From Sclerodactyla briareus (taxonomy: Eukaryota; Echinodermata; Holothuroidea; Dendrochirotida; Sclerodactylidae), in contig JAODTK010005549.1 of assembly GCA_026419785.1 (NCBI GenBank), forward strand, positions 186,001-250,000: a stretch of DNA of 64,000 nt, read 5' to 3'. Made by a program: the position numbers and the translations under genes. The notes below the pieces were generated by a model. The model saw only the letters and a program-made list of their open reading frames with translations, did not search any database and was not told where the DNA came from. Every line of letters begins with the position of its first letter. Position 1 is the first letter of the stretch. Positions 25,201-36,200 of this stretch are shown here, one piece after another.

Positions 25201-27978
25201 CTTGCCGTAAAATGGAAATAACGGGTATTCACTACCAAGGCAAGTGCGGTTCGTTGACGCACAGTACTGGAGAATTCACCATTTTGCAGCCCAAGGGCAA
25301 CCAAAAGACATCGGCCGACGTACCTGAGGGACACCCCGACAGTTTTAATTGTGAGGGCACTGGACAACACTCACCCTAGTGCTATTCGAAGAGAGTTTAT
25401 GTACTCACTCTCAGTAAAATTGACTGACCGCCAGAACCATATATGTTGGCGCTTAGAGTGCAGACAACTTTTCATGGATGAATAACAAGAGTGATATGAG
25501 CTATTGCCCTGTGATTCAGTGAAAATAGAAAATTAAACTCATTACACGTATACACTAGTGCTTGGCTGCTGGCTCGTAGTACAACCGTACTGTTCAGCAG
25601 TCGCGAACGCATTGATGACTTGCTATGCGGCGCGGCACTATCTCATTTGATCACGTGAGTGTACAACGAATTGAAATAGAAATCACGGGTATTTACCATA
25701 TCAGGACACCCCGACGGTCATTGATGCGAGGGGCACTGAATAACACCCACCCTAGTGCTATTCGAATGGAGTTTATGTATTCACTCTCAGTAAAATTGAC
25801 TGACCGCCAGAACCATATATGTTGGCGCGTATAGTGCGGACAGCTTTGCATGGATGAATAACAGGAGCTGATATGAGCTATGGCCCTGTAATTCAGTGTG
25901 TCCAAAAAAGTCAAGGTTGAATCTCTGACAGTTTTTGAAGATTTTTGGATAACACAATTCCAAACGATATTTTAGTGAAATTCTATGTTTACTTCTAGCA
26001 ATTGGGGAACTATTGTACAAATTGCATTGCAACTAATGCTGGCGGATAGGCCCCTATTATTTGCAGGCGCGGAGCAGTGTAAAGGTAGCAGATACACGTA
26101 GTATTCATCAAGCTGGTGAAGAGATTTTTTACGAAATGTACAAGATCCGTATTGCTTTAATCTCACAGCACTGAAACTGATTACCCTGGTTTCTACGCGG
26201 ACTCGGAAATGGCAACTGTGTATTACAACGGCACTACCTACTGGTCCCCCTAGACACTACACGAACCTTCTGCGGAGTCAACGAGCGTTACTATCCATTC
26301 GATAAACTGATCTGTCACATCACCTTCATGTCTTGGATTCACACCAGAGATCAGGTGAGTGTTAATCTCGTTCTTTCTCAGAATCCCAGCCACCATGGAT
26401 TTGCGTTGGCAAAATCAATTATAGTCACGCACATGCGCGCGCGAGCACCTTTTTTGTTTCTTGACGAAGTCGGAGGAATCTATACAGTCATTACAGTATT
26501 TATTTGTGTGCATGCGTATGCGTATGTGACGCCCAGCTTTTAAACACGATAACTCGACGCCACCTGGATGGATGAAGCTCATACTTGGTATGTGTGTCCC
26601 CCATGATGAGAATATGAACCCTATGGTTTTGGGGTCAGGTCAGAGGTCATCTGAGGTCACTAGAGGTCAAAGTCTGAAAACCCTATGAACACGATAAGTC
26701 CAGAATGGTTGGTCTGGTCAAGTTGAAATTTGGTGTATAGCTTTATTATGGGAGTACAGGAACTCTATTGTTTTTGGTTTTGGTTCAGGGGATTTTGGGC
26801 TAAAAATAGAAAAATTGTGAAAAGTTGATATTTTGGCCAATTTTGGCTTGTAAACACGATAGCTTGTCCCCACCTGGATGGATGAAGCTCATATTTTTTG
26901 GTTTCATATTATATACTTGCTGAGTCAGTGGATCGAATCCATCAGTTTATTTATGAGTACTTTGCTAAAAAACTTCGCTAACCACTCGGCTGTTTGTATA
27001 GATGAGTACGCTATGACGCCTGCCTAATCAACAGAAAACCGAGTGCATCGCCTACTTAGTAAGCGATACCACTTTAGTGGAGAGTAGCTATTGGTTTCCG
27101 AATATAACTGATACTATAAGAGTTATTCAGCAAACGCTGTACTTGGCTGCCCTATCTGGGAAGTCTATGGGGGACATGATAAACTGACATACTGAAATGG
27201 TGCGTTTATTGGGAGTGAACGAGCCAGGTATCCCGTGACCTGGATGGAGCAACCGCAGCAAACAATGCAATACACAGTCAGTGCGAAAACATATGAGGCT
27301 GGAATGAATATTGTGCAAAGGTATATCAAAAGAGTTCAGCTAATTTATTTTGTAACTTCTGTCACCTGCCTCAATCCCAACAGGGTACAGAGAAGGCTAC
27401 ATTGACTGAACTTTGACCGAAGGCAACATTGACCCCTCCCCATTTCACTCATGTCTGTATGTAGTCTACACATGCTTGAATGGTAAACTGTGAATACGTA
27501 CGCCAGATTTGAAGTAATTTGCGCTATGTCCCTTGTCTGTCAACCCCTCTAATAGTTAATACGTTCATTCAGTAGAGAAGTAAAACTTTTATTTGTTTTT
27601 ACAGCAATCTTTCTATACATAACGATTTGACTTCAGACGTAAGAAATGAGCATCGTTACCAGCTGACACAGAAACACGTGGGTAACAGATGTAACGAACA
27701 TTTACAACGGGTCCGTTGAGACCGTATGTGAAACGTGTGCCGACGAAGAGTACGCGTATGTCTACTACGAGCTTAGTCTTAAAAGACTCAACCGGATGCA
27801 GGGATTATACATCTGATACTTCCCTGTCTTGTGGTATCGGGAATGATGGTTCTTCCGGTGTTGTTTCCAGAGACTTCGTCGGACTCGGCTTCGTTTAGCC
27901 TGACTTGTACCCTAACTCTCTTCGTTTACTTGATGTTCCTCTTCACGACCCTTCCGGCAACTGGGATCTGCATTCTAG
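21733..27978 (+). CDS. divergent Cys-loop (nicotinic-receptor-like) channel, exons to TM2
   Basis: A subunit of a pentameric ligand-gated ion channel in the cell membrane. Exons are 21733-21830, 23684-23728, 24557-24684, 26169-26354 and 27605-27978. They encode the N-terminal helix (LLDDYDADNRPV), the beta1-beta2 exon of exactly 45 bases, WIDPRLTWDPEDYG (loop D and after), the Cys loop C-x13-C with the YYPFD core, MSW (loop B), loop C, TM1 with LPC and TM2. TM2 keeps the 9' leucine gate and an acid (D) at -1', but has S for the usual lysine at 0' and T at 20'. Loop C has CETC instead of the adjacent cysteine pair of alpha subunits. At least three single-base slips occur. I found no signal-peptide, TM3 or TM4 exon. 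It could also be a pseudogene. Confidence 0.85.
22089..22215. repeat. (TA)n array
   Basis: About 125 bases of nearly pure TA in a channel-gene intron, next to the Penelope-like fragment. Confidence 0.97.
22340..22390 (-). ncRNA. hammerhead-like core motif
   Basis: On the minus strand the order is ACGTC, CA, CTGATGA, a GGCC-gaat-GGCC hairpin and GAAACG. These are the conserved core pieces of hammerhead ribozymes, which are known in Penelope-like element terminal repeats. Stem I is essentially missing and stem II has an extra A, so activity is doubtful. Confidence 0.35.
22462..22770 (+). mobile_element. Penelope-like element GIY-YIG endonuclease remnant
   Basis: The frame reads a C-x2-C start, then CTTKNVIYPIT, a one-base slip, and SNCNVQYVGSTSRSSKFDFR, KSHMLTNKRTGEVATHYN. 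NVIY...QYVGST...R is the GIY-YIG core joined to the cysteine motif of Penelope-like retroelements. The copy ends without its reverse transcriptase. Confidence 0.8.
22780..22957 (+). mobile_element. LINE 3' end with TAA tail
   Basis: Reads LLKAALLGTAHILRVLDLPE and a stop, the same C-terminal end as in the 42437-43745 copies. It finishes in an aataata-type tail at 22917-22957. Confidence 0.8.
23684..23728 (+). CDS. 45-bp channel exon
   Basis: Exactly 45 bases between ctttgcag and gtatgt, reading DELKQEVMLRGMVAM. Nicotinic receptor genes have a conserved 45-base exon at this place, which supports orthology of gene structure. Confidence 0.9.
24557..24684 (+). CDS. channel exon: loop D to loop A
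   Basis: Reads KWIDPRLTWDPEDYGNLSKI, ELPI, a short acidic insert, and FIPDVVVFER before gtgtat. The usual exon is 110 bases; this one is 128, the extra six codons being the ESENEG-type insert. Confidence 0.92.
25208..25898. repeat. local direct duplication in channel intron
   Basis: Segments 25208-25520 and 25667-25898 share long colinear stretches: caccctagtgctattcgaa, actctcagtaaaattgactg, accatatatgttggcgc and ggatgaataacaagag. One internal part is missing from the right copy. Confidence 0.85.
26169..26354 (+). CDS. channel exon with the Cys loop
   Basis: Reads STETDYPGFYADSEMATVYY, NGTTYWSP, and after a slip in the C run at 26246-26250, LDTTRTFCGVNERYYPFD, KLICHITFMSW. The two cysteines are 13 residues apart, as the family requires. 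Donor gtgagt. Confidence 0.92.
26519..26895 (+). repeat. AGGTCA-bearing dispersed repeat, copy 2
   Basis: The best preserved unit. It carries four AGGTCA hexamers in one direction at 26637, 26644, 26654 and 26664 (spacings 1, 4 and 4). The last 50 bases restart the unit (aacacgatagcttg), showing that it tends to be tandem. Confidence 0.85.
27605..27978 (+). CDS. channel exon: loop C, TM1, TM2
   Basis: After ttttacag the frame reads NLSIHNDLTSDVRNEHRYQL. It slips near 27677, continues through YNGSVETVCETCADEEYAY and YELSLKRLNRMQGLY, slips again near 27812 (ATCTG where ATCCTG keeps frame), then reads LILPCLVVSGMMVLPVLFPE and a TM2 ending TTLPATG. Donor gtgagg. Confidence 0.88.
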
Positions 27979-28261
27979 GTGAGGGTAAGGTAATAATAGT
28001 GAGTCATTCAGTCTGTCAGTCCATGTGGAAACGTCAGGTATTCTGGCTTTACAACCGTACTAGCTGAAATAGTTTTCACACTATTCACACTACTCTAAAT
28101 TATTTTAACAATGTTTTTTTTTCTCGAGAAATTAAATTTTTAGTAAACTAAAAATAAATGACATAATGAACGTTCCTCCTCGATTTTAGTCTGTAGTACA
28201 GAACACTCTTCTGCGGGGGTGCACATATTCTATTGACATTGTTTTCCTAAGTTTCGGTCCG

Positions 28262-28420
28262 CAACAGAAGGGCCAATGAGATATATCGTCAGTTTACCAT
28301 TTCACCTATATATACTGTTGATGGTTGCCATAGCAACGGTTGCTATCGTAACGGTAGTGGTGGTTAAAAACGAGGGGTCCCCTAGGGTGGTGCCCATGGT
28401 GGTCGGGTGGTCCCGCATGA
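28262..28420 (+). repeat. X-box-bearing repeat, left copy
   Basis: Matches 29115-29305 in order: cagtttaccatttcacc, tatactgttgatgg, gttgccatagcaac, ggtggttaa and gcactcgcaaagg. The two copies differ by many small indels. Confidence 0.85.
28324..28337. promoter_or_regulatory. RFX X-box match
   Basis: GTTGCCATAGCAAC fits the palindromic RFX consensus GTNRCC-N-RGYAAC. A weaker second palindrome, GTTGCTATCGTAAC, follows at 28339. It is repeat-borne, so function is unproven. Confidence 0.4.
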
Positions 28421-28440
28421 GTGCACTCGCAAAGGTTCCC

Positions 28441-28510
28441 GTTTGTGTGTGTGTGTGTGGTAGGCCTGTTCGTGTGTGTGTGTGTGTTGCGTGTCTTTGC
28501 GTGTCTGTCA
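28441..28510. repeat. interrupted (GT)n
   Basis: Two GT runs separated by gtaggcctgttc. Confidence 0.9.
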
Positions 28511-29114
28511 GATTTTTGATGGTTTTTCGCCGGATATCTCCACTTTGAGGGGCCGAACAACGAGTTCCCGTGGGTTTCAAATGGACCAGGCATGTAAGGA
28601 GGGGGGGGGGGGGGATTCAGTGATTCCCCATTGTTTAGTTACCACATCATTCAAATCGGAGCAGACAACCTGAGCTGGAGACTCCTAGACGGGTGTGAAC
28701 ATCGGCTTTCAGGCTACGCCTGGATACCATGGCTAATTTACGGTACGATCGCACAGTATATGGTATCCCCGTGTAACTGGAGCATGAGATTATTGTTGGA
28801 CTGTATGTAAGTTACTGGTAGGATTAGGGTTGTGAGGATCAGGGGTTAGGTTAAGGTGTTGGTAACGATAAGATTTGAGATTATACATCTCGAATCTTCA
28901 TTCTTCTCATCTACTGATAGCTAACTCGAAGCTTTGAATCCACACTACAAGCCTGAAATAGTGTCATTTGGACCTAAGCTGCCCCATTTTCAACTGTTAT
29001 CATATTTTAGCAGGAAATTGGAACCAGCAGTGAAATTCGATCGGAACAAGCTCCTAAATACATCACTCATACAATATATGTCCAGCCTTGCATGGCAACT
29101 TTTTTGTACTCATC

Positions 29115-29305
29115 GGTCCCCCGAAGGGCCAGATTGAGACATTGTAGTCAGTTTACCATTTCACCATATATATTGTTGATGGTTACCATAGCAACGGTTG
29201 CTTGGTAACGAAGTGGTGGTTAAGAATATCCACTGAGGGGTACCGCTAGGGTGGGTTGCCCATGAGTGTCGGGTTGGTCCAGCAATGAGGTGCACTCGCA
29301 AAGGT
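29115..29305 (+). repeat. X-box-bearing repeat, right copy
   Basis: The partner of 28262-28420. It holds GTTACCATAGCAAC at 29182-29195 followed by gttgcttggtaac, which together form a near-perfect inverted repeat. Confidence 0.85.
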
Positions 29306-29309
29306 GAAC

Positions 29310-30640
29310 TTATGAGGAAAGGGGTTCGGTTTAGTGTTGGTACTGAAAAGATTGGAGTCTGGAATTGGATCTAACCCTAACCCCCACCACTAATTCCTAA
29401 CATCAATCTCATACATGCAGTAACTTACTATCATTATACAGTCATGGCCAATTTCAACTGCCTATCCTAGGCCTAAATGTTACAGCTAAGCACTGTGATT
29501 TACCTCTTCAAGCAACCGTCATACTAGCCCAGGCCTTGCCTAGGCTATAACGAGGATACCATAGGCTAGGCCCTAACCTAAGTTTGTTTGAATCCACATT
29601 GAGTGTTATGCCCTAGTCAAAATACATATATTGGACCGGCACCGGTAAACCACACTTCATACCCTTTTTCTGAGCCCTGAGCAGTTATTACCAGGTATAC
29701 TCCACCCTCCGATTCGAAGCTAACAACCAACCGAGCATGGCATCTCTCAATTTCATACTCTGGTAGACGGGGTGACCAGTGATCTCTGCGCTGATGGCTG
29801 CTTGAAGCGAGCAGACACTTTCATACATCTGTCACAGGACTAAGACCCCATATCATATTGACAGGAAATCTTTTGAAGAGAAATACATCAAAGTACAGCC
29901 AGATTCATGTGAATGTATACAAATTGCACAGACAATGTGTTCTTCCGTATAAGGGCAGAGTTGAATCCTGCTAATGAGGGCTAAACCCCCAATTTGGCCA
30001 GAAAGCGAAAACAATATGGGTCTATTTTTTTGACGATGAACACCTGGCGGATTTCCATCAGGTGTTGTAAAGGGGGTGTGCGGTCTTATTCAGTGTTATT
30101 TCTCGAGAGAAGATGACAATTGACAGCATGTCCGGGAAGGAATGGAAGAAGAGCGAGGAGGAAAAGCAAGGAAGAATTAGTGGAACTTTCCCCAAAAATC
30201 CAGTGAAGTTGGGAATAAAAAGGAATAATCTCGAAAATTGGTTGGGCCAAAATGGCATTGAGGGGTAATGGGGGCCGGTTATAGTGAGGGGAAACGGGGA
30301 AGCATGCTTTCATGACGCTCCCGTAAATTTAGAGGTCCCCTACCCCCCCCCCTTCACCACTCCTCCTTTCCGATCTCCACACTCTCCCCATCTCCTCCCC
30401 CATTAATCACTCTCGTGGGCCGAGAAAAACCGGAACGGAATGTAGCTACTGTATTTGCAAAAAAAAGCTGTAGCCTGGACTGGAGAAACTGATGTTTAGA
30501 CAGCTATCCCAGGGAGACTTTATGCAGTATAAATTTCTGGAGGTTCTGAACTTCAGAAGATGATTTCAGTGATGACGATTGAGATATGCACTCCGGGAAA
30601 TTGCCATCTTGTTACGTATTTTCAGCGGCTTTTTGTAATT
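29310..30640. other. spacer, nothing recognised
   Basis: No conserved frame, exon pair or repeat family is recognised. Confidence 0.4.
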
Positions 30641-31590
30641 TATTGACGAAGTCAAAGCAAATCTATGCAGTCACGCCAGTGGTCTGCGTGTATGTGTGTA
30701 TGCTCTCATAAACACTACCTTAAGAAGTACTACATCTGTTTGGGCGACAGGCAACCCTCGGGCGATCGGCAGCACCGAAGGTCGAAACTTAGCAGTAGAT
30801 TTTACTGAAACATTCGGTTTATATAGAGCTGGGAAGTCACGCTCGGTGCGCGCCGGCCGAGGAGCCAGTGGGAGCGCGCCTGATTGCCCCACCGTTGCCT
30901 TCCGGGGCGAGAGTTGGCGTGGCCTCGAGCGTATTCAAAGTACGCGTTAGGGAAGGGGGTTATGACGTGTGCGTTGGGTACGTATTGCATCTTAGTGGGC
31001 GTGGATATGTGTGTAAGATGGCTGATTTGGAAAGCGATGTACGTATGCTTCGTAGGGGGCGTGGGATGTGTGTAAGATGCTGATTTGGAGTGCCGTGCAC
31101 TAATAAAACCACTACCTTAAGATCGTACTACATCTGTTAGGGCGACAGGCAACCCTCGGTGCGCGCGGTGACAACCGTAGGGGGCGGGCGTGTGTATGTG
31201 TGTACGTATGTGACGCCAGCATGTTAAAAACACGATAACTCGACCCCAACTGGGATGGTGAAGCTCAACTTGGTATGTGTGTTCCCCATGATGAGACATG
31301 ACCCTATTGTTTGAGGTTAGGTCAGGTCATATGATGTCAACAGAGGTCAAAGTCTGAAAACCTTGTGAACACGATGAGCAGAATGACTGGTTCGATCAAG
31401 TTGAAATTGGTGTTGTATAGCTTCTAGGGGGAGTCAGGAACCCTATTTGTTTTGGTTGCAGGTCTGGAGTGCATTATGGTTCAAAAATAGAAAATTGTGA
31501 AAGACGCTATTTTTGCCCATTTGAATGGTAAACACGATAACTTGGAACCCACCTGGATGGATGGAGCTCGTACGTGGTATGCGACAGATA
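30640..31590 (+). repeat. composite repeat with AGGTCA-family copy 3
   Basis: The block actaccttaag...tactacatctgtt, then gggcgacaggcaaccctcgg, occurs at 30708 and again at 31107. From 31198 it passes into the same unit as 26519 (aacacgataactcgacccc, aagctcaacttggtatgtg). A tgacgaagtc head at 30642 resembles the one at 26461. Confidence 0.8.
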
Positions 31591-32289
31591 AGTGATTTCA
31601 TAATGAAAATTCCTGAAAGCGCAAATTATATGAAAAACAACAACTGTGTATGCAGGCTGGATGCATTTTACAATCGTTTAACTGCATGGATTTCTCTAAT
31701 GAATTACTGCTTTCATGAACCAGTAGCCAGTTGGTCCCCAACCGATGGTCCCGCCTCTCACAAAAACATGGTCCGCGACCTAGGTCGTTTAGAATTATCC
31801 AGGCAAAGCTGCGGCCCTGATATGCTCTCTACGCGTGTTCTTTAAAGTTTGTTCAGTCAACTTACAGTATTTTTCTGTACATTTTGAGCCTATCTAACTA
31901 ACTCATTGTATAATACCAATTATGTGGAGCTGTCATTTATTGTCCCTCACTGATGAAGATGGGACCCCCTCCAATTTGCGTACATAAAAGGTCGAAGTCC
32001 AGAAAATGGCGATACTTCCTTAACTCGCAGTCTACTCTCATCTCAAAAACACCAAAGCTATTGTGTCATCCCGATTATGTACTTTGATTCCTTCTCCGCT
32101 TCACACAATTCAACCCCATGTTTTGGTCAGAAACTATGTGTGTCAAATACCACCATCAATTATTGGTGGATACTCGACTATCTCACAGAACGTACCCAGT
32201 TTCTCCGATTGAACAGTGTGTCAAGTCTAAGTAGTGCCACTCAAGTACAGAGGCTTCCCTAGGTACTTGTGGCCCTTTTTGATTCCTTC

Positions 32290-32995
32290 ACAAAGATCTA
32301 TGTCGTCTACTTTTGTATTTGTGTGTATGTGTATGTGTGTGTATGTGTGGTGGTAGGTGTATTATGTGTGTGTGTGTATGTCTGTTTTTTTTTTTTTCGG
32401 AATCCGTAATCGAGCAAACTAGGAACGTAAATGGATAAATTTCATACTTGGCATGTACCTTCATCGTATGGAGTAGCCCACCCCTAGTTTTTTCTAACGG
32501 TCCGAGGTCTGAAAGGTCATGTAGGGCGCGAAACGTTCGGATTCTTGTAATCGAGCAAACTCGTAAACCGTAAATAACTATGTGGTCATAATTGGGATGT
32601 AGCTTGTCATGTGGTGTAATCCACCCTATTCTTTTCTAATGGGTCACGGTCACGAAAGGGTCTGTAGCCAAAATCGTTCGGATCCTGTATTTGAGCAAAC
32701 TCGAACCGTAAATGACATGTGCGCCATATCATGGCATTAGCTCTTCGTCATGTGGAGCAGAGGACCCCCTATTTTTTTTAATGAAATGGGTCCCAGGCAC
32801 GGAGTCATGTAGAGCCCGACACATTTCGGAATCTTGTCATCGAGCAAACTCGGAAACCGTGATATATTTGTGGCCATATATGCATGTAGCTTCGTCATGT
32901 GGAGTAGATACCTAATTTTTATTAAATGGGTCGAGGTCACGAAAGGTCATGTATGGGGGCCAAATCGTTCGTTCTTGTAATAGATGCACACAGAG
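32290..32995. repeat. about 140-150-bp tandem repeat, four units
   Basis: gagcaaac recurs at 32412, 32553, 32693 and 32842. Each is followed by a cgtaaatga-type stretch, cttcgtcatgtggagtag and cgaggtcacgaaaggtcatg variants. A GT run and a T run precede it. Confidence 0.88.
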
Positions 32996-32999
32996 AATA

Positions 33000-34410
33000 A
33001 TTGTATTACCACCTCTCAATCCTCTAAGCATTCACAGTGCCCGCACCATTTTCCCACACTGAATGGCTGAAAGCATCAAAAGTTTATTGTGTGTTTACTC
33101 ACAGTCTCCCACCCACAACTTGAGAGATTGAGTCCTCTTGGGGATTGGGACGCAATGTTTTACCAGGCCAATTAGAGGGAACTGAAAGCATTCACAAACT
33201 TGAAAGGATTACGGCTAGCCACATACGTGTTCTAATTGAATTCAGCTGGACTTTTCCTGGTGTGCATTTCTACTGTAATAACTATTTAAATTGGAAATTT
33301 GAGATCTATCACTTTTTTCAAATACAGGTAAAGCAACAAACCTGCCTTTCCCTTCGAAACCTGCTACCAGGCTGTGCTGTTGTCAGATTTATTGAGATTG
33401 AGGGAGGAATCGTGTAACAAGCCAATTGATGTGGGCCCATTATGACATGTATTTCCATGAAAAAATTCACTTTGAGGCTTTTGTTTTTCTGGATTGTTTA
33501 CCACAATCCAACCTCGGGGAATTGAGTAACACCAACGTTTGATATGATAATTGATATGATAGTATGCCAAACCCCATCACCCAACTCTTGACCTCTCTCA
33601 TCTCAAAATGAAATGACACTTCGAATAGTACTAGAGAACAACAGGCTCATCTTGTCAGCTTCCAGTCGCATTCTGCCAAACACTTAAAACTCTGTAACCT
33701 ATGACAACCTTGGCATGACTCTAATGCCATGAAAGCTGAAACGCTGTTCCAACTTTCAGTGTTCCAGCTTTCAGCGTTCGACGTTTCTGTGTTTATCGAG
33801 TGGTCTGTTTTGAGAGTTTTTTAGCGTTCTCGTTCTGAAAATTATTTGATCTGCATTTGTTTTTCCTCAGTTAGTCGATGATTCTTTTTTAAGCATTTGA
33901 CATTTCTTTTACATCGGTTTGACGTATATTCTTTGCGTTTGACCTTGCTTTCTATCGGTTTGACAAATTTGTTCGAGAATTTGACATTCATTTGCATGAC
34001 TTGACAGGTTGCTGTCACGCTAGCCCGCCCATAACCTACTCCACACACATATAGCAACTGTACCACATTCAAGCATCATTGCAGAATACACAGCGAGGGG
34101 GTATAACCACCTAAGTAGGCTGTGTTTACTTTAAAATTCAACCTTAGCCCTTGTGGGACATTTTTCTTGTAGGTTTTATGTTAACATCTGATGACAAGCA
34201 TTAGGATGCAATAGACACAGGTCTACCTTAATCCTCTGAAGACAGCACCTAGTTTCCCAAGGAGACCCAATAGCAATGCTAGCTTGGCTTATGGCCTTAT
34301 AGGGAATGCACCATGGACAAACAGAGCATATTGGTATAAACCTATGTCAGCCATCTCCCCAAGCCCTTTCCCTATAGCTGTTGCTGTGGAATACTGCACG
34401 TGACCTCCAC
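33000..34410. other. spacer, nothing recognised
   Basis: No exon or element recognised. A short internal echo (caactttcagtgttccagc, then tttcagcgttcgacgttt) lies at 33748-33785. Confidence 0.4.
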
Positions 34411-34419
34411 TGGATATCG

Positions 34420-36200
34420 GTAGGCGGGAGGGGCTGGCCCCCCATTCCCCCTTGATACCAAAAAGCCCATGGTTCCCCCAATTAGGTACCATCCTGGAGA
34501 GTCACCCCACCCTATCTCTTCGTGACACCACATCTTCTCCCTTCCAGATGCCCCAAATGGTAGTTATGTCTCCAGCAGCCGACCTTCCTCCCTCCCTCCT
34601 CTACCATGAGTGGGGATTCTTTGTTTCCCCTAGTTTTAGGACAAGGTTGGTGAGCCTCCAAATGGCGCCACCCCACCTCCTCCTAATGAATGCCAAAAAA
34701 GCATCCAACTGCGTATCCTGCGTTCCTCCATTATGAAGTGGTTTCCACCTTTCGGTGCCAGAAATCATCGGAGCTCCCAATTAGGTACAGTTCTGGATGA
34801 GTCACTCCCCCCTCTCTCTTGTGACACCACTCCTCCTCTCTTCCAGATGCCCAACATTGTTTAATTTATGTCAATCCCTGCAGTCCGCACCTCCCCCCTC
34901 CCTTTCTCTACCGGGGCAGATAGTTTGACTTCACTTGATTTAGGACCGAGAGAGCGTGATGCCTCCAATCCCCCCCCCCCCCCTTCTGACTGCCAAAACA
35001 TTCACTGCATATTCTGTTTCGTGTCATTAGGAGGTGTAGTTGCCCCATCGCAAATCCCCCCCCCCCCCCCTCCTACCAGATACCCTTGCTTATTATGTCG
35101 AAGTTTCTACAGCTTACATTTCTCCTATCCGCCCCAATTCAGAGCTGTAACTTGGCAAAGACATGGCCATACCCACCAAAATAGGTCAAATTCTTGTTAA
35201 GTCACCCTGTACTCAGATGCCCAAAATTAGGAGGTGGGTTTCCCCCTCGCACATACCGCCCCCCCCCCCTGGGCCCCCCCCCTTTTTGCGGCCAACCTCC
35301 CCCCCCCCCTTCCTTTACTAAGGCAGATCCATTGACTTCACTCGATTCGAGGACAGGGAGGGTGAGGACCCATATCCCCTCCCTTTCCCCTTACCCCCCC
35401 GTCACTGCGAAGATCACTGCGTAACCTCTGCGTTCCGCAATTGGTTGGCAATAGGTGCTATATAAATGCAGCCATGTACAAACAAGATGATATTTCGTAT
35501 AACCTTCGTTAAATATTCGTTTTCAGCCAGCTCTCCACCCCCTTCCATAGCTGTAGTTTGGGGTTACTGTGCCTCACTGGAATTGGGAGAGGGGTTGGGG
35601 CCCCAATTCCTCTTCTGGATGGCCAAGCCATACGGTCCCCCAATTGGTACAATCCCCTGGATGAGTCCACTCCCCGTCGCTTTTGTGACACCACTCCTTC
35701 TCCCTCCCAGATGCTCAAAATGTGGTCATGTCAAATTTCGCAGCTACCTTCCACCGCCATCCTCCTACTGAGTGGATATTTTGTCTTCTCCATAGATTTT
35801 GGATTATGAGGCCGGAAGTTGCCTGCCCCATCCCCTCCCCCCGCCCCCCCCCCTTCCTAACTACCAAAATCATTCACCGCGTATTCTGCGTTTCTCAATT
35901 AGGAAGTGCTTTCCCCCCCTTTCTCATGCCAAAAACAAACAGAGCCCCCCATTAGGTGCAATTCTTCCGATGACCACTCCCACTCCTCTTTTTTTGTACT
36001 TTACCAACTTGCAGCTATACCTTTCCCCTCCCTCACTCTACCTATATGGAAGCCATGACTTCTCTAATTAGGGACAGGAAACCGGGAAATTGCTCCCCAC
36101 CCCGCTACTGCCAGAAGTATTCACTGCATATTCTATCTACGTTCCCCAATTAGGGGGTGGATTGGCCCCATCAGAGAAAACCCCTACTCTTCCAGATACC
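34420..36200. repeat. C-rich minisatellite, about 300-bp units
   Basis: The phrase gtgacaccac followed by cttcccagatgcccaaaat variants recurs at 34522, 34821 and 35685. The phrases caattaggtaca, gatgagtcactccccc and tcactgcatattctg mark other parts of each unit. Runs of 8-16 C are frequent. Confidence 0.85.

Noticed and set aside
28302-28593. Two overlapping minus-strand frames rich in Thr-His repeats
   Set aside because: They are translations of the GT repeat.
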